Shown: positions 51,226 through 62,690, numbered from the stretch's first letter. The stretch is DNA of 64,000 bases from Phytophthora sp. 'mugwort' (GCA_033558025.1 JAUCEF010000001.1:3162001-3226000); one strand, 5' to 3'. The notes: generated by a model not told the origin, from the letters alone. Made by a program: numbers and translations.

Positions 51226-51843
51226 TTAGTGACGGAAGCTGTAGCTGCCCTTGCTGGGGGCCTTACCGCCGGCACCCTTAGCTGCGCAGCCGCCCGACGG
51301 GGAAGAAGGAGCAGTGGTCGAAGCCGGAGCATCCGTTGCAGCGGGGGCGTCTGTCGTAGCAGGAGCGTCCGTCGTGGTCGACGTCGAAGATCCAGCGCTC
51401 GACGAGGCGGTGGAGGAAGCCGTCGATGTCTGGGTGGTCGAGCTTCCAGTACTTGACGCAGCAGTGGATGAAGCGACTGACGTCTGGCTGGCCGTGGCGC
51501 ACACTGTGGCTTGGCCGGGCGTCGTCGTGAAGGCCGTCACCGTGAAGTCAGGGGTGCCGCCCTTCTTCCACGTGCAGCACGGGTCGCCGAAAGCCGCACC
51601 GTTGGTCATCGACGAGCCTGGGAACGTCTTGCCGCAGAACTCAGTGCCCCAGGCGTGTCCGGCATCGGCAAACGCGGTGGCGAACTCCGTGTACTGGGAA
51701 CTGTCCTTGTCCGGGTGACCGAGCTCCTGCGAGAAAATGCTTCCGTTTGGGAGCTCCTCAAGGTACTTGGCGAGGCCCATTGCGGAGTCGAAAGTGGCGG
51801 CGATGACGAGAGCGGTGGCGGTGATGGTGACGCTGGTCTTCAT
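51226..51843 (-). CDS. Secreted temptin-like protein, second paralogue
   Basis: 205 residues from the ATG at 51843 (MKTSVTITATALVIAATFDS, a signal peptide). The temptin domain follows the same plan as the neighbour: LEELPNGSIFSQELGHPD, HAWGTEFCGKTFPGSSM, FGDPCCTWKKGGTPDF and TTTPGQATVCA. The Ser/Thr/Ala-rich tail differs (repeats of TDAPA) and the protein ends GSYSFRH, close to the KFRH end of the first copy. The near-identical domain with a diverged tail shows a duplication in which the tail evolves fast. It is convergent with the gene at 49836-50693 and has its own initiator 52 bases upstream. Probably extracellular or wall-associated. Confidence 0.85.
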   Translation of the reverse strand: MKTSVTITATALVIAATFDSAMGLAKYLEELPNGSIFSQELGHPDKDSSQYTEFATAFADAGHAWGTEFCGKTFPGSSMTNGAAFGDPCCTWKKGGTPDFTVTAFTTTPGQATVCATASQTSVASSTAASSTGSSTTQTSTASSTASSSAGSSTSTTTDAPATTDAPAATDAPASTTAPSSPSGGCAAKGAGGKAPSKGSYSFRH

Positions 51844-51894
51844 TATGGTGACCTGAATTGGATGACGAAGATGTTGCTGGTGGTGGTGGTGAGC

Positions 51895-51908
51895 AAATTG
51901 AGGAATGA
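51895..51908 (-). promoter_or_regulatory. Oomycete initiator element of the second temptin-like gene
   Basis: On the minus strand TCATTCCTCAATTT, a full match to TCATTYYNCAWTTT, lying 52 bases before the start codon at 51843. The paired positions in both paralogues support the two start codons chosen. Confidence 0.8.
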
Positions 51909-51953
51909 ACTCCGCTGTCCCGAGCCGGATAGAACTCCTTGGTCCTTCCTCGA

Positions 51954-52280
51954 CTATAACAGCGGTGTCCAGCATCGCGATCCATAGCTGCGACTGTCAG
52001 CGGTGCCGTAAAGGTTGGATGGATGACTCGGCGACCATGTGGGTATCGCCGTGGCATGCGGCGCGGGACAAAACCAACGAAATCGGACAGTCGTCTGTCG
52101 TTCCGCCGTGACATCTGTCATCTCCATTCTGGTGGTTAGGCCCTCAATGGAGACTCGGCACGCAATGCAATAGTCTTGGTCGACAGCGACGGCTGCTCGG
52201 GTGCATGACGCACAGATGCTGCCTCCGTGCCACCTACATGGCGGCGTGATGCCACTGAAACGGCGACGCCCATCGGCCAC
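51954..52280 (-). CDS. Possible small Cys-rich protein (weakly supported)
   Basis: The minus-strand frame contains CRWHGGSICASCTRA followed by DYCIACRVS, giving CxxC pairs and a His that could bind zinc. No known family is recognised, the start is unclear, and it sits upstream of the second temptin-like gene. It may equally be chance coding or a fragment of a broken gene. Confidence 0.2.
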   Translation of the reverse strand: MADGRRRFSGITPPCRWHGGSICASCTRAAVAVDQDYCIACRVSIEGLTTRMEMTDVTAERQTTVRFRWFCPAPHATAIPTWSPSHPSNLYGTADSRSYGSRCWTPLL

Positions 52281-52649
52281 AAAGGCGGTGCAATCAAACC
52301 AGCTGCTAGCACCGAAGGCGACTCAACATTCGCGGCGCTGCAACTTGCCAGACAGCCTGGACAGACGCTCCATTCAACCACAGCGTTTCGGAGGTGTCCT
52401 TGGCTCGACGCTTCTTTTCAACGCAATTCCGTCGGTCTGGCCGCTGACTGCTCCCGCATGAGGCCGGAACGGTTCGTGGACCGGGTCGCCTGCGTTCAGC
52501 TTTGTCCTCGCTCGAAAATCTTTTTCGAGGCGGTGTCGGTTGCACAGATGCAGAAGCTCAGTGGAGCTGCGTGAACAAGATTACTTTCCACTTCGCCTCG
52601 CAGCTACCAGTGCAAAGACCGAAGTCACCCCGTCAGGATGTCACCTTCA

Positions 52650-52950
52650 CCCTCTCCGCACTCATCATCGCTGCATATGTCCGACTCAACCGAGGGCCTC
52701 TCATCATACCTTCCGAAAATCCCAAACGGAAGTTCTCCCAGGAGATCGGACACCGGACAATGACAGTTCCAGTTTGCCACGGCTTTCGCCGATGCAGGGC
52801 TTGAATGGACAACCGAATTCTGTATGAAGACCTTCCCGGGTTCATCATTGACCAATGGCAAGGCATCGGCGTCCTGCACATGTGCGGAGGGAGCCACCCG
52901 GACTTCACGGTCACTGCGTTCACGACGACACCCGGTGAGGCCACATAAAC
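52650..52950 (+). pseudogene. Temptin-like gene, third copy, decayed
   Basis: The plus strand reads LSSYLPKIPNGSS, then in a shifted frame FATAFADAGLEWTTEFCMKT with FPGSSLTNGKA, and in another shifted frame SHPDFTVTAFTTTPGEAT followed by a stop. These match, in order, the conserved blocks of the two intact genes. The DPCC block is lost, no signal peptide remains intact, and the Ser/Thr tail is gone. At least two frameshifts are present. Confidence 0.75.
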
Positions 52951-53952
52951 TGTCACATGTTATAAGGTATACGACGGAGGACGGAAGCTCCTGCAAAGGA
53001 GGCCCCAGCCACCACTTTCCTACTATCACGATTGCCCCAGCGACGACAGACTTGCCTTCATACACTAATTCCCCGTCGACAACTGAGCTCCTGTCGTGAC
53101 TGATCTCTCCGTCATGGAAAACCCCGTTTCGGGGGTTCTGCGCTGAAGTCGGACACCCCCAATCAGGCTTATCGTCGCTTCCGTCACTAGATCTTTTGAG
53201 AGGTTGGCGAAGACGCTGGAACCAAATACTATGTAGCATGTATCGTATACATGACCGTGATGCAGTACCATATTCCGCTGCGCTGCAGTGGTGGCAGTAT
53301 CCAGGGTCAGAGGCATACATCTCTTTAATAGTTTTAGAATTGTGCTTTCCAAAAGGTAATGTTCTCATGTTGTATCTCTATAGCAGAGGTCGGAATTAAA
53401 TATGGCAATACAGTAATAAATTGGGATTTCCAATAAAAATATGTATTATTGGATCTGCCCCACTACAATACAATCTTTTATTGGCCATTATTGGCAATAA
53501 ATATGGCAAAAGTAAGCCTGAAAATGTAAGGCAAAAGTAGCTAATTTTTGCCCTCCTTTGAGCTCCACCACACAATGGTGTCGTTTGCTACAGCCGATGA
53601 CATCAGCAGTGAATTATTCCACACCACTGCCACGTCACCAACGATCCGTTGACTGGCAGCGCATTGATCCAGGGGTGATTTGGCAAGGCCCACAAGCCTT
53701 TGAGACTCAACAGCTTCATCTTCCGAGAACTACAATGGTCGCCAACAAGCAGATCACCTCCTTTTTCTTCGCTCCGCTAGACTAAGGCCTATTTCGCTGC
53801 AACCTTGACGCCTCGACCGAAAACAAGTTCCGGGGTCCGGATACTCCAACCTGATTACCCACCTGGCTGGGCAGCATGCGGGCTACGAAGCTCAATACGC
53901 GGCATCTGTCTCCAGCGCCAGCCGATTCCTGCAGTCATTTGACTTCGTGTGT

Positions 53953-53956
53953 GAGT

Positions 53957-54044
<88 letters not shown>

Positions 54045-54050
54045 GAGAGG
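53953..54050 (+). repeat. (GA)n microsatellite inside the hAT element
   Basis: Nearly pure GA dinucleotides for about 95 bases with rare interruptions (one AAAGA and a terminal GTGAGAG). The apparent Arg-Glu and Ser-Leu frames across it are artefacts of the repeat. Confidence 0.95.
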
Positions 54051-54239
54051 AAGCAAGCCATCTATTCCGGTGGGTCCGGTGAATATTGAGCGAAACATGC
54101 CCATCCACAAGGTTGAAGATGTACTCACGCGAGCCATGAGCAAGTTGCGCCTGTGACAGTCAAGGCCGTCAAGAAGTGTATGAAAGGCATTGCCATCGCA
54201 GTTGGTCTCAAGCTCGAGAAGGAGCTCGAACGCTCTTCG

Positions 54240-55326
54240 GCCTGATGTTCGACGGCTGAACACATGCTGGTGTGCATTACATCGGCCTCTACGCTGTTTA
54301 CGAGGCAGATGGCGAGTTGCGCGTTCCCCTACTGGGCCTATCCCTTCTCACCGATGGCACCTAGACGGCTGATGCTCATGTTCAGCTGTTTGAGAACGTT
54401 CTTGACGTGTAAAACAAGACCAAGGACATGGTGGAATTTCTGGTGGGTGACAACTGCACTACAAATCAGTGTATTGCGAACAAGATGGACATCCCACTGG
54501 TCGGCTGTGCTAGTCACTGGTTCAACTTGGCTGTCAACAAGTTCTTGATGCCGTATAATACGGTTTTGGATGAGGTGAATGCGCTCATGATGGCGCTACG
54601 TCAAGAGAACAACTTTGCGGAGCTCAAGAAGCACACTGAACTATTGCCTGTCAAGCGCAACGTCACCCGTTGGTCTTCAGCTTTTACGATGGTGCAGCGC
54701 TACATACGGATTCGATCTGAGATCCAGAAGGTGGAGGCTGTGGAGGAACTGATTCCGACTGGCAACAAGCACAGGAAGCTGACTACACTGTTCGTGCATC
54801 TGACGAAGTTCGAGAGCATCTGTAAGCGGTTGCAGCGCGACGACACTAATATGGCAGAGGCCCGCCTGATGTTTGATGCCCTTGTAGCGGAGTATCCAGT
54901 CATGGCGGAACATCTGAAGGCAACCGCGAGGATCGTTCACACTCCTGCGTTTGAATCTGGCATTGTCCATTTGATCTCCGGGTGCGAACTATCTTCGGCG
55001 GAGGCGGCGGCTTAAAGCGCTTTAAGAAGGGGACGTCGACTGGGGAGAAGCGCAAAGCGAGAGAAGAAGACTAACGCATCCCTGCTCCTTCGAAGTGGAG
55101 GAAAGAGAAGACAGCAAGCTGATACCGCTACAGCTTACCAACCTCGCGTGAAGTTGGTTCCTCCAACTTCAAGCACTGTGGAGCATTTGTTCTCGCAGTG
55201 CAAGCTCGTCATGACTCCACAGCGCCGTTGCATCCTTCCAGCTAACTTTGAGCAGCTTTCGTTCCTTCCTGCCAACCGCAGTATGTGGATGTCTGCACTG
55301 TTGCTAGTGCTTGAGAATAGTGCTTA
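54240..55326 (+). pseudogene. hAT transposase (stop codons and gaps)
   Basis: Catalytic-domain and C-terminal part of a hAT transposase. One frame runs through YIGLYAVYEADGELRVPLLG, a stop TAG at 54362, HVQLFENVLD, a stop TAA at 54410, then 54428-55015 open: VEFLVGDNCTTNQCIANKM and VGCASHWFNLAVNKFL, including RWSSAFTMVQRY. After a stop at 55013 the same frame resumes with the hATC dimerisation block STVEHLFSQCKLVMTPQRRC and ANFEQLSFLPANRSMW near 55175-55326. The BED finger end is not recognisable, though VANKQITSFF near 53735 may be its start. Multiple stops mean it is inactive. Confidence 0.85.
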
Positions 55327-55754
55327 AGCTTAATACAATAGATGCATTCGCTTTCGGTATTATTTGTCTTTGTTTATGGCATGACTAGGAAGCACTATCA
55401 TGAGCAACCGACCTTTCAATTGTATCAAACTAAATCGTACTTGTCTGCACGAGCACCTCGACAATCGGGTAGACTCATTCCAGAGCTCGGCACGCTCATA
55501 TTGAGAGAGTAGAAGAATTTTTGCTGGCACATGTGACCATCTCGACTCGTAATCCCTCTTTCAATTTGGCTTTGGCTTCATGTTGCGATATCATTGGTTA
55601 AAATAGCACCCCCAAAAAGCAGATTGTGATTGGATATAACTGCATTATATAAATATCCCGCCAAAATAGATATTTCAGCACCCCAATCAGCTATAATTAG
55701 CAATGCACTTCAACTTGCATGCTGTGGCACTGGTATACCACTAGGCATTTAAGA

Positions 55755-56142
55755 AATGCCAAGGAAGAGTAGGCGCAACACACAGATCGGCAGACTGCCG
55801 ATGCCAAGCGTTCACGCGGGCACCGCCACCAGCAGCCATTACGCCATATGAGCCTGGCGGAGTTCGTTGGGGGATCAACGCCTATCAAAGGTGCTCCTCG
55901 TCACTTGGTGAGGAGCATGACAGCACCTCATCCGGTAGTGACGGGCCGGACTTTGAGGGGCCCAACCGCTTCACGGTCCAGTTTATCTACGCGAAGAAAT
56001 CAGCATGGCTGGCGACGCATACTACTTCGTTGGCTGGGTTGGTTTCCCGCGACCAACGTGGCAACCGGCAGCCGACTTGCCACAGGAAATCATCGGTGAT
56101 TTTGAGCGGGAGGAGCTGGGCACTGATTGGCCCGTCGATTGA
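55755..56142 (+). pseudogene. Chromodomain-like coding remnant inside the hAT element
   Basis: An acidic linker (EEHDSTSSGSDGPDFEGPNR, 55908-55967) leads to FTVQFIYAKK. After a one-base frame change comes ISMAGDAYYFVGWVGFPRPT and then TWQPAADLPQEIIGDFEREE, ending at a stop at 56140. The aromatic cage pattern (F/Y, W, W) and the order V-x-x-I..YxVxWxGF..TWxPxxxL are those of a chromodomain. Chromodomains are usual at the C terminus of Gypsy integrases; here it sits in the 3' part of a hAT element. It may be a second gene of this family or a captured fragment. Confidence 0.6.
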
Positions 56143-56334
56143 CGAGCATTCATACCAACAGGACTGCCTACCGGGGCGAGCGGAAGAGGAAGAACAGGTA
56201 GACAAAGATATATAAAGTCAATATAAATTGCGGCAATATTTACTATTGCTGTGGCACAAATTGCCGTTTTTATTAGTGAGATGACTGCTGACCAATACAA
56301 TTTGATACTGTATTGGCGGACCTCTACTCTATAG

Positions 56335-57116
56335 ATAGACATAATTTCTTTTGTAAATTGATTATAGTATTAGGAAGCCATCTCCTTTAAACGAGACGTT
56401 CTCAATCAGCTCGATAAACCTCTCCAGTTATGCGATCGAGCTCAAGCGATCGTTCATAGACTACAAGTTCGAACAGATTTGATCCTTGTGTGGCTACATC
56501 GGTACCAGAAATCTTATTCGATTGGGCTACGTATGTCTACCTGATGCTGGAGCAGTCAGCTACAAGAACACGTTGCGTTGTCTGCCACTTGTCCATGCCG
56601 ATCAGGTCGTGGCACGATGCGCAGGCCAGTGTTAGTACGATGCTGGTGTCAGAGTGAACTTAGCTAGCAGGACGGTAACGCTAGGAACACCTGTGCTTCC
56701 CACTGATAGGATTGGGGTTGAGGAGGAAACCTCGAAGGTGCCAACCCTCTCTGTTAGCTGTAACTAAATATCAACGGGGACAAGTGACTTGTCACATATA
56801 ACCTAATCCGACCTTGGCCAGTTCCAGGACTATTGCGAACCTGGCTGGAGCAGACACAGCAGCACGGCCTTCGTCACACTCCCACTTCGTGGTACTGGGC
56901 CACTGCCACGGTTGCTCACGTCTGCTTGCCATCATCGACACGCTCGTGCTGAACTTCTCCCGCAGGAGACACAGGCAGGACATTCCGAAGCAATCACAGC
57001 TTCTTGAATGGCGTAGACCCGAGTGGCTTCGTCAAAATTTCGGCAATCATTTCTTCAGATGTAGAGTACTTGATAGCGAACTCGTTCCTCCCCACATAGC
57101 CACGAATCTTGTGATA
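56335..57116. other. Intergenic, no supported gene
   Basis: Between the hAT element and the Copia remnant. Possibly Copia 3' sequence or LTR. I see no coding motif. Confidence 0.4.
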
Positions 57117-59036
57117 CTATAGATTAATTCCCTTGACCTTGCAGTCTCCAGTGTATGCTTTTATCACTGCAATGGCTGCTTCGTTGTCGTCATACAGAAC
57201 CGTCTTCTTGTGACTCATACCAAGTTCCTTGCAGAGATTATGCGTCCACAATATCATTGTAGCACATTCCGCAACAACGACAAACTCCGAACTACATGTA
57301 TTATCAGTAATGAGGCGCTGCTTGTGGCTCGAAGGGGCATAGGTGGAGCCCTCCATTTGCAACACAAAGCCAGAAATTGAGCGTCAATCATCCTTTTCAT
57401 TGCCCAGATCTGCGTCTGCATATGCTGTAATCTTTTAATTCCTTTGCTGAAGGCAGCCATGCATCCACATACTCTGTGATGTACAAGTCGGGTTTGCCGA
57501 TCGTGTCCACACGAGCCCATAGTCGCTATTTTTTCGCAAGTAGCGCAACATTCGCTTTGCAAGCACGTGATGCTCATGCGTGTAACAAGTAAGGAATTCC
57601 CAAAACGTCCGGACAGCGTTCGCAATGTCTGGCCGTATGCATTGGACCAGATACTGTAGTGGCCCCACTAGCTGCCGATAATCTACTTCAGGATCAGTAT
57701 TGACAGACACTGGCTCCACCTCTGGATTGCCCGGCATTGGGAAGTTTTCTTTCACCTGAGGCGTGGGCGCCGGTTTACATTTCTGCATCTTAAACTTTGT
57801 TAGGATCTTCTCGCAGTACCCCTTCTGCGAGAGCGTCAACATGCGCCCCAGCACGTACGTGATCTCCACCCTAGGAGGTGCTTCACGTTGCCCAAGCCTT
57901 GATCTTAACCTTGCTACATATCTCAACTAATACCCTATCGATGTCGGACTCCGTCCCAACAATCAATAGATCATCAACATATACCGTAACAAAGATCTTG
58001 TTTGCTCCCACAGTTCTTACAAACACGCCAGCGTCCATCTTGGTACGCGTGAAACCACACTTGCAGAGATACTTATCCAGCATCCTGTACCAGATACGCG
58101 ATACCTATCGCAAGCCATACAAACTCTGCAGCAACTTACAAACACGACCCGTTCCATCGTCAAAGTAGTCTAGTTGTTTCATATAGATCCCCACTTCGCC
58201 CACTGGTCCATTCAACAAGGCAGTGACGAAATCTACTTGACGCCACAACAGACCGAGGTATAGAGCAAGCAGTAGGATGAATCTAACCAACTCGGCTTTG
58301 GCAACGGGGGCGTAGGTTTCCCAGAAGTTGACACCGAATTGTTGTTGACACCCTTTGATGGTGATTCGAGTTCGATATCTGCACACGTCACCTTTGGCAT
58401 TCCTCTTCCGGACAAAACCCCACTTGTTTTTCAGAACTTTCACCCCTTGTGGACGCTCGACCAGCTCCCACACATGGTTCCACATCAGCTCTTAGTAATC
58501 GATGTCTAAAACTTTGATCCATTCCTTAGCGTCAGGAGCAGCTATGCATCTTCCACTGATATCGGCTCGAGTAACTCGTTCACCGACTGAATGATCAAGC
58601 TAGCTGAAATATCGACCACGTAGTCACAAATTCTTGCATTAGGTCGCCTAATGCGGGTGGACCGCCGAAACGAAGAGCCAAGATCATCGTCGTCCTCACT
58701 ATCATCCTCACACCCACCCAGTTCCACCGAACGAGAAAAAATCTTGACCGGATCACCATCGCAATGACAGCGTCACTAGGATCACCATCTGTGTCACTCC
58801 AGTCTGGATCATTGTCCGCGTCATCTGATTCACTGAGAGCTAGCCTGCGTCGTGAAGTCGCAGAATCACTGCAGTTAGACAGCCCTCCGCCGCTTCCACA
58901 AGGTGCAGAACAACTGCGGCTAGACAAGTTAACTCCACCTTCTGCATCGTCATCTTCATCAGCATTCACATACTGCGGCACGTGATCCACTTCCTATAGT
59001 CCGCGCGCACGCGACGACCAATTACAGCTTCATCTG
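57117..59036 (-). pseudogene. Copia-type retrotransposon, pol 3' half, degenerate
   Basis: Minus-strand reading shows, from 5' to 3': an RRSTRIRRPNARICDYV linker (about 58640) and EPISVEDA, then the RT N terminus (VLKNKWGFVRKRNAKGDV, TYAPVAKAELVRFIL, KLLQSLYGLR), VTVYVDDLLIVG with the YVDD active site near 57970, the connection QLVGPLQYLVQCIRPDIANA and HVLAKRMLRYLRKNSDYGL, and an RNase H end (LYDDNEAAIAVIKAYTG). There are frame changes and stops between blocks. Gag, integrase and LTRs were not found. It differs clearly from the other Copia fragment at 32182-33325. Confidence 0.85.
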
Positions 59037-59284
59037 CACTCGTCGGATTCACACTCGACGCACCGCCTGCGGGAGCATTGGCCAATGCCGGTGTACCCAC
59101 AGCGATCGGAGGTTCAACTACAGTACCGGTATGATCGCGTATTTCGTATCTGCAATGACGTTTATCACGATGCTCACCGTGTTCATCGCGCTTCGGTTCC
59201 CGGAGAGGTCTCCGTGCCGGACTTGGTGACGTTAAGTCACTCAGTCGGACGTAAGGAATTCGTGATGGGAGTCTGTACTTGCCC

Positions 59285-60110
59285 CTTCTGTACCGATTAA
59301 GCAGCGCGAAGGTAACTTTATTGTATACTTCGACGAGACTAACTTCAATGTCTAATACCAGCGGGGCCGAGGACGCGCGAAGAAGGGTGAACGCTCGACG
59401 GTCGTGTTTCCACCGTCCAAGGGCGCGAATCTGCAAGTCAATGTGCCGTGAACTCGGCGGTCGGAGTGGTTCTCCACCGGTTGGAGAGGGGCAGCATTCA
59501 GATGGCGCAGAACTCGCAATTCATCGACGACATTTACGACACGGTGAAGGCCTCGGAGTTCTTTCGCGAGAACTACGACGGAAAATCGATCGTCGTTATT
59601 CTGTATAACGCCCCCGCTAATCGTCAAACCGAAGAGCGCGTGGCAGCGCACGACGACCTGCTTCTCCTGCGTCTCGCCCCTTACTCGCCCATGGCAACCC
59701 CATTGAGGGTTGCTTTTCCGTTTTATTAAGGAGCTCGTCGTGTTGGACCGCGAGGAGATATGCGATCGCAGCAACATGACGGACAGCGACGGCAACGTTC
59801 TTACTGTGAAGGAGTGCACGATGCGTTTCCTGGAGCGCGCGGTTCGCTGCAGCATCAAGTACATCACGCCTGCGGTGGTAACGAATATGGAGCTGCACGC
59901 TCGCGATGAAGTGGATGCTGCCGCGGCGACGGAAGACATGGTCTATGGTAAGTAGGACGATAAAGTTGGTCGGGCGCACAATATTCGTTAATTCTTGTAC
60001 TGATTTGGACGCAATGAATCCCACTTTGGACCTTAATTTGAGTGCCCTATAAGTGATTTTTACCAAAGTGAAAATTCATAGTATTACTTTGCTTGCAGCT
60101 ATGCCCAAGA
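59285..60110 (+). pseudogene. IS630/Tc1-like DDE transposase with a lost catalytic Asp
   Basis: The plus strand shows NFIVYFDETNFNV (first Asp) then a stop, RGRAKKGERSTVVFPPSKGA, and after a frame change the block AVGVVLHRLERGSIQMAQ and DGKSIVVILYNAPANRQTEE. In this family the second catalytic Asp lies in the LDNAP motif. Here the codon at 59604-59606 is TAT, a single change from GAT, giving LYNAP. Next come LRLAPYSPM, NPIEGCFSVL (catalytic Glu, another frame) and a helical C terminus to about 59955. A GTAAGT at 59950 and a TTGCAG near 60099 may be a C-terminal intron. Dead by frameshift and active-site loss. Confidence 0.7.
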
Positions 60111-62690
60111 TGACCGGGCAAAGGTGTAGACGTCAAGCTTGTCTGCAATTCAATCAGAATAACGAAGTGCAAGTACCAACAATGGTTGCGAGTCTTTTAC
60201 AATGTTCGAAAAATTCCCCGTCCGAAGCCTCATCGATATGTCCATGAACGCAGATACTTCGTTCACTCTCCGAGTTGGAAGTTGCTATTGTCGAGGGTAG
60301 TAGCGAAAAGAACCATTCCGCAATGGATGAGGAGACAACTGCAGTCTTCGTCAAAAAAAAAGTATATCGACAGCGTGATGGTCGATTTGCGAACGTTTAA
60401 CAAGCCGTTGTCCGGCTTGGATCTGGTGGAGAATCTCAAGTACTGGCATTCCGAGCAGACGGCGAATCCATTGGTGTGCAGGTTAAACGCGTCCGGTGCA
60501 TTCCGATGGCGTTGTATCGTTCATCCCGGTTAATTAGCCGAGCAGAAGACAATATGCTAAAGCTGCTTCAAAAGAGCGCTACAAAGCGCAAAGAAAGTTA
60601 ACAAACGCGTTCCGGGGACGAGAGTGGCTCAGGGTGGACAGATGCATTGGAAATTGCACAGTCCATTCGCTTTGACTTACTCTCCTCTATGGAGTCGTAG
60701 AATGGACGGTTGGTGTGACATCAATGCGAAAACAATCCATCGGGAAAAGCTACTTTCAAAACCATCTCGCAGGAACGTCGTTTGCGATCTCCGACTCGCG
60801 ACGCACGGACGGAGCTTGGATGTGTCTCCGATTCGTATCCGAAGACGTGCTGCTTAACGTACTGGATATTAAAGGTCTGGGATCGTTCGAGCGCTCGGAG
60901 CAAGGAGATATTTTCTTGTCGGTGGATGAATGCATCAGTGTCGCTGTTCACCATATTCCGAATGGAAAGTCGATTTGACAAGGGTATCGACAGGTTATTT
61001 CCTCGTTCCAAAAGGGGGTCCAGCTGATCAAGAATGATTCATAGCTCTTTCGAGGCCTCTTGTCTGCTCCGCTTTCACCATCGCAAGCTTGAGTAACTCG
61101 ACACCAGACTCATACTCGAGTGTCCCCATCAGCGATATTGCATCCATCGCCAGATTTCACCAAATATTCCTGAAAGTGGCCAAAAGCTCCTCGCAGTACG
61201 CTTGTCTTCCTGTTCAAAATGAAACTCGAAGTCTCGTCTAGATTGCCCGACATGTTAGTTTCGCGTTGCAGCTTGCTATGAAGACACAAAGTGGCCAACA
61301 GCATTCATCCAAGTCCTCTGTAAACTGCGCTGATACTTTTCCATAGCCAGATAGAATTTGTGACTGAACTGATGAGGATGGTGCCACACCCACTCGTAAA
61401 CTCCTTGCGCAGCTTCAGTCATTACCGCTATCAACCAACTCCGGCTGTCAATGTCAGTATTGACCGGTTCGTGCGTTTGAATTCGCTCGGGCAAATAAAG
61501 CACCCTAGTAGCTTGATCTTCCACGTTGGCGATCATACCACACTGCTCCTATAGTAGTAGCAAGCATTGGTGACGACCCTGGACCGAATCCATTTCTAAT
61601 GAGTTTTCTCGGCATCTCACTGCGAATAACAAGTGAACGTCTCGAACTGCTTCCTCGTAGATATTCTTCGCATTCACTTCACAATCAACTTGCTGTTGAG
61701 CGTCCTCGAGCTGCTCCTCGAATTTCATGTGCAATTCATGGAGCTCTTGATCTGGAAGGTAGTCAAACTTTGCGAGCAAATAGCCATGGCAAAACTGGCA
61801 TACGGAACCGCGTCGTTCCGTGAAATCCACTCCGTTGTCGATGGGACCAAACTTTTAACTGTTACTGCCGGAACCACTCCACCAACAAACCATGCGGCTT
61901 TGACGCGATCAAACCTTGGAACCGACACTTTCGCGACTGCACCCCACGAGATATTGCCGTATTGCCCCACTTGCTTTTGAACTCGAATCCCAACAGAACA
62001 CGAGTTCCAACGTATGCTTGAACAGCCCGACATTGCGTCCACCTCGCTCTTTACACGTCGGAAATCCTCTTCTGATAAACAGCACGTGATCTTGGAGCTC
62101 AGCGTCATGAGGAATCGTAGCACGTACGCTGGGGTATTTCGAATGGCCTCCGGCTCGAACAAGCTGGGATTCAGCCAGGCGAAAAGAAAAAGCGGCGGGG
62201 TTCACCGCTGCCCACAATGCAGTAAAACACCTTGGTCATGAAGGGATAACCCCTTTTCGCATTCGCTGTCCCAAAAACGCATTCAAACAAGCTCAGCCTT
62301 CACTTATCTGACTTTTGCCAAACAAACACCCAATCTTCACTTGATCGTCGCTATTTATCTCCTCTTGCTCCACTTCCAGTAGACAGCTTGTCACAAATGA
62401 ACAGAGAAATCAGCATCGTAGTCACTGGAGTCGAACATATCAAACTCGAATTTGTGCTTGGAATTTGACTACCCTTCGATACTGACATGCCTAGTAAACG
62501 ACACAATCGCAGCACGTCGACTTCATCCACCGTTTGAATCTCATGCTTTAAACGCACAAATACGGAAACACTAGTCCGACCACCACAGCACTCTGTTGAA
62601 CTTTCTTGCGAGCCATGCTTCCAGCTGCCTCCCTTCGCGTCTGCACGGTAAGAAAGATGAATGAGCTGGTGAATCAAAGAGAACTGGTGA
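60111..62690. other. Unidentified decayed sequence with medium ORF fragments on both strands
   Basis: Short frames that look coding in composition but are not recognised: plus strand RTDGAWMCLRFVSEDVLLNVLD (60715-60978) and MVDLRTFNKPLSGLDLVENL (60376-60520); minus strand FEEQLEDAQQQVDCEVNAKN in 61549-61830 with a CxxC pair (VCQFCHG), WLIAVMTEAAQGVYEWVWHH (61276-61536), and 61725-62217. The minus-strand series from 62217 to 61110 is suggestive of one broken gene. I see no known domain with confidence and do not name a function. Confidence 0.35.

Larger units (their letters stand above)
53376..56334. mobile_element. hAT element with exact 8-bp target duplication
   Basis: CTCTATAG at 53376-53383 and again at 56327-56334 flanks a 2943-bp insert that begins CAGAGGTC and ends, read inward, TAGAGGTC. 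An 8-bp duplication and these termini fit the hAT superfamily, as does the enclosed transposase. The TG/CA-rich subterminal parts contain several ATTGGCAATA/TATTGCC words. The intact duplication indicates a younger insertion than the decayed gene inside implies. Confidence 0.88.

Noticed and set aside
53876..54263. Long Arg-Glu and Ser-Leu repeat proteins on both strands
   Set aside because: They are translations of a (GA)n microsatellite within a hAT element.
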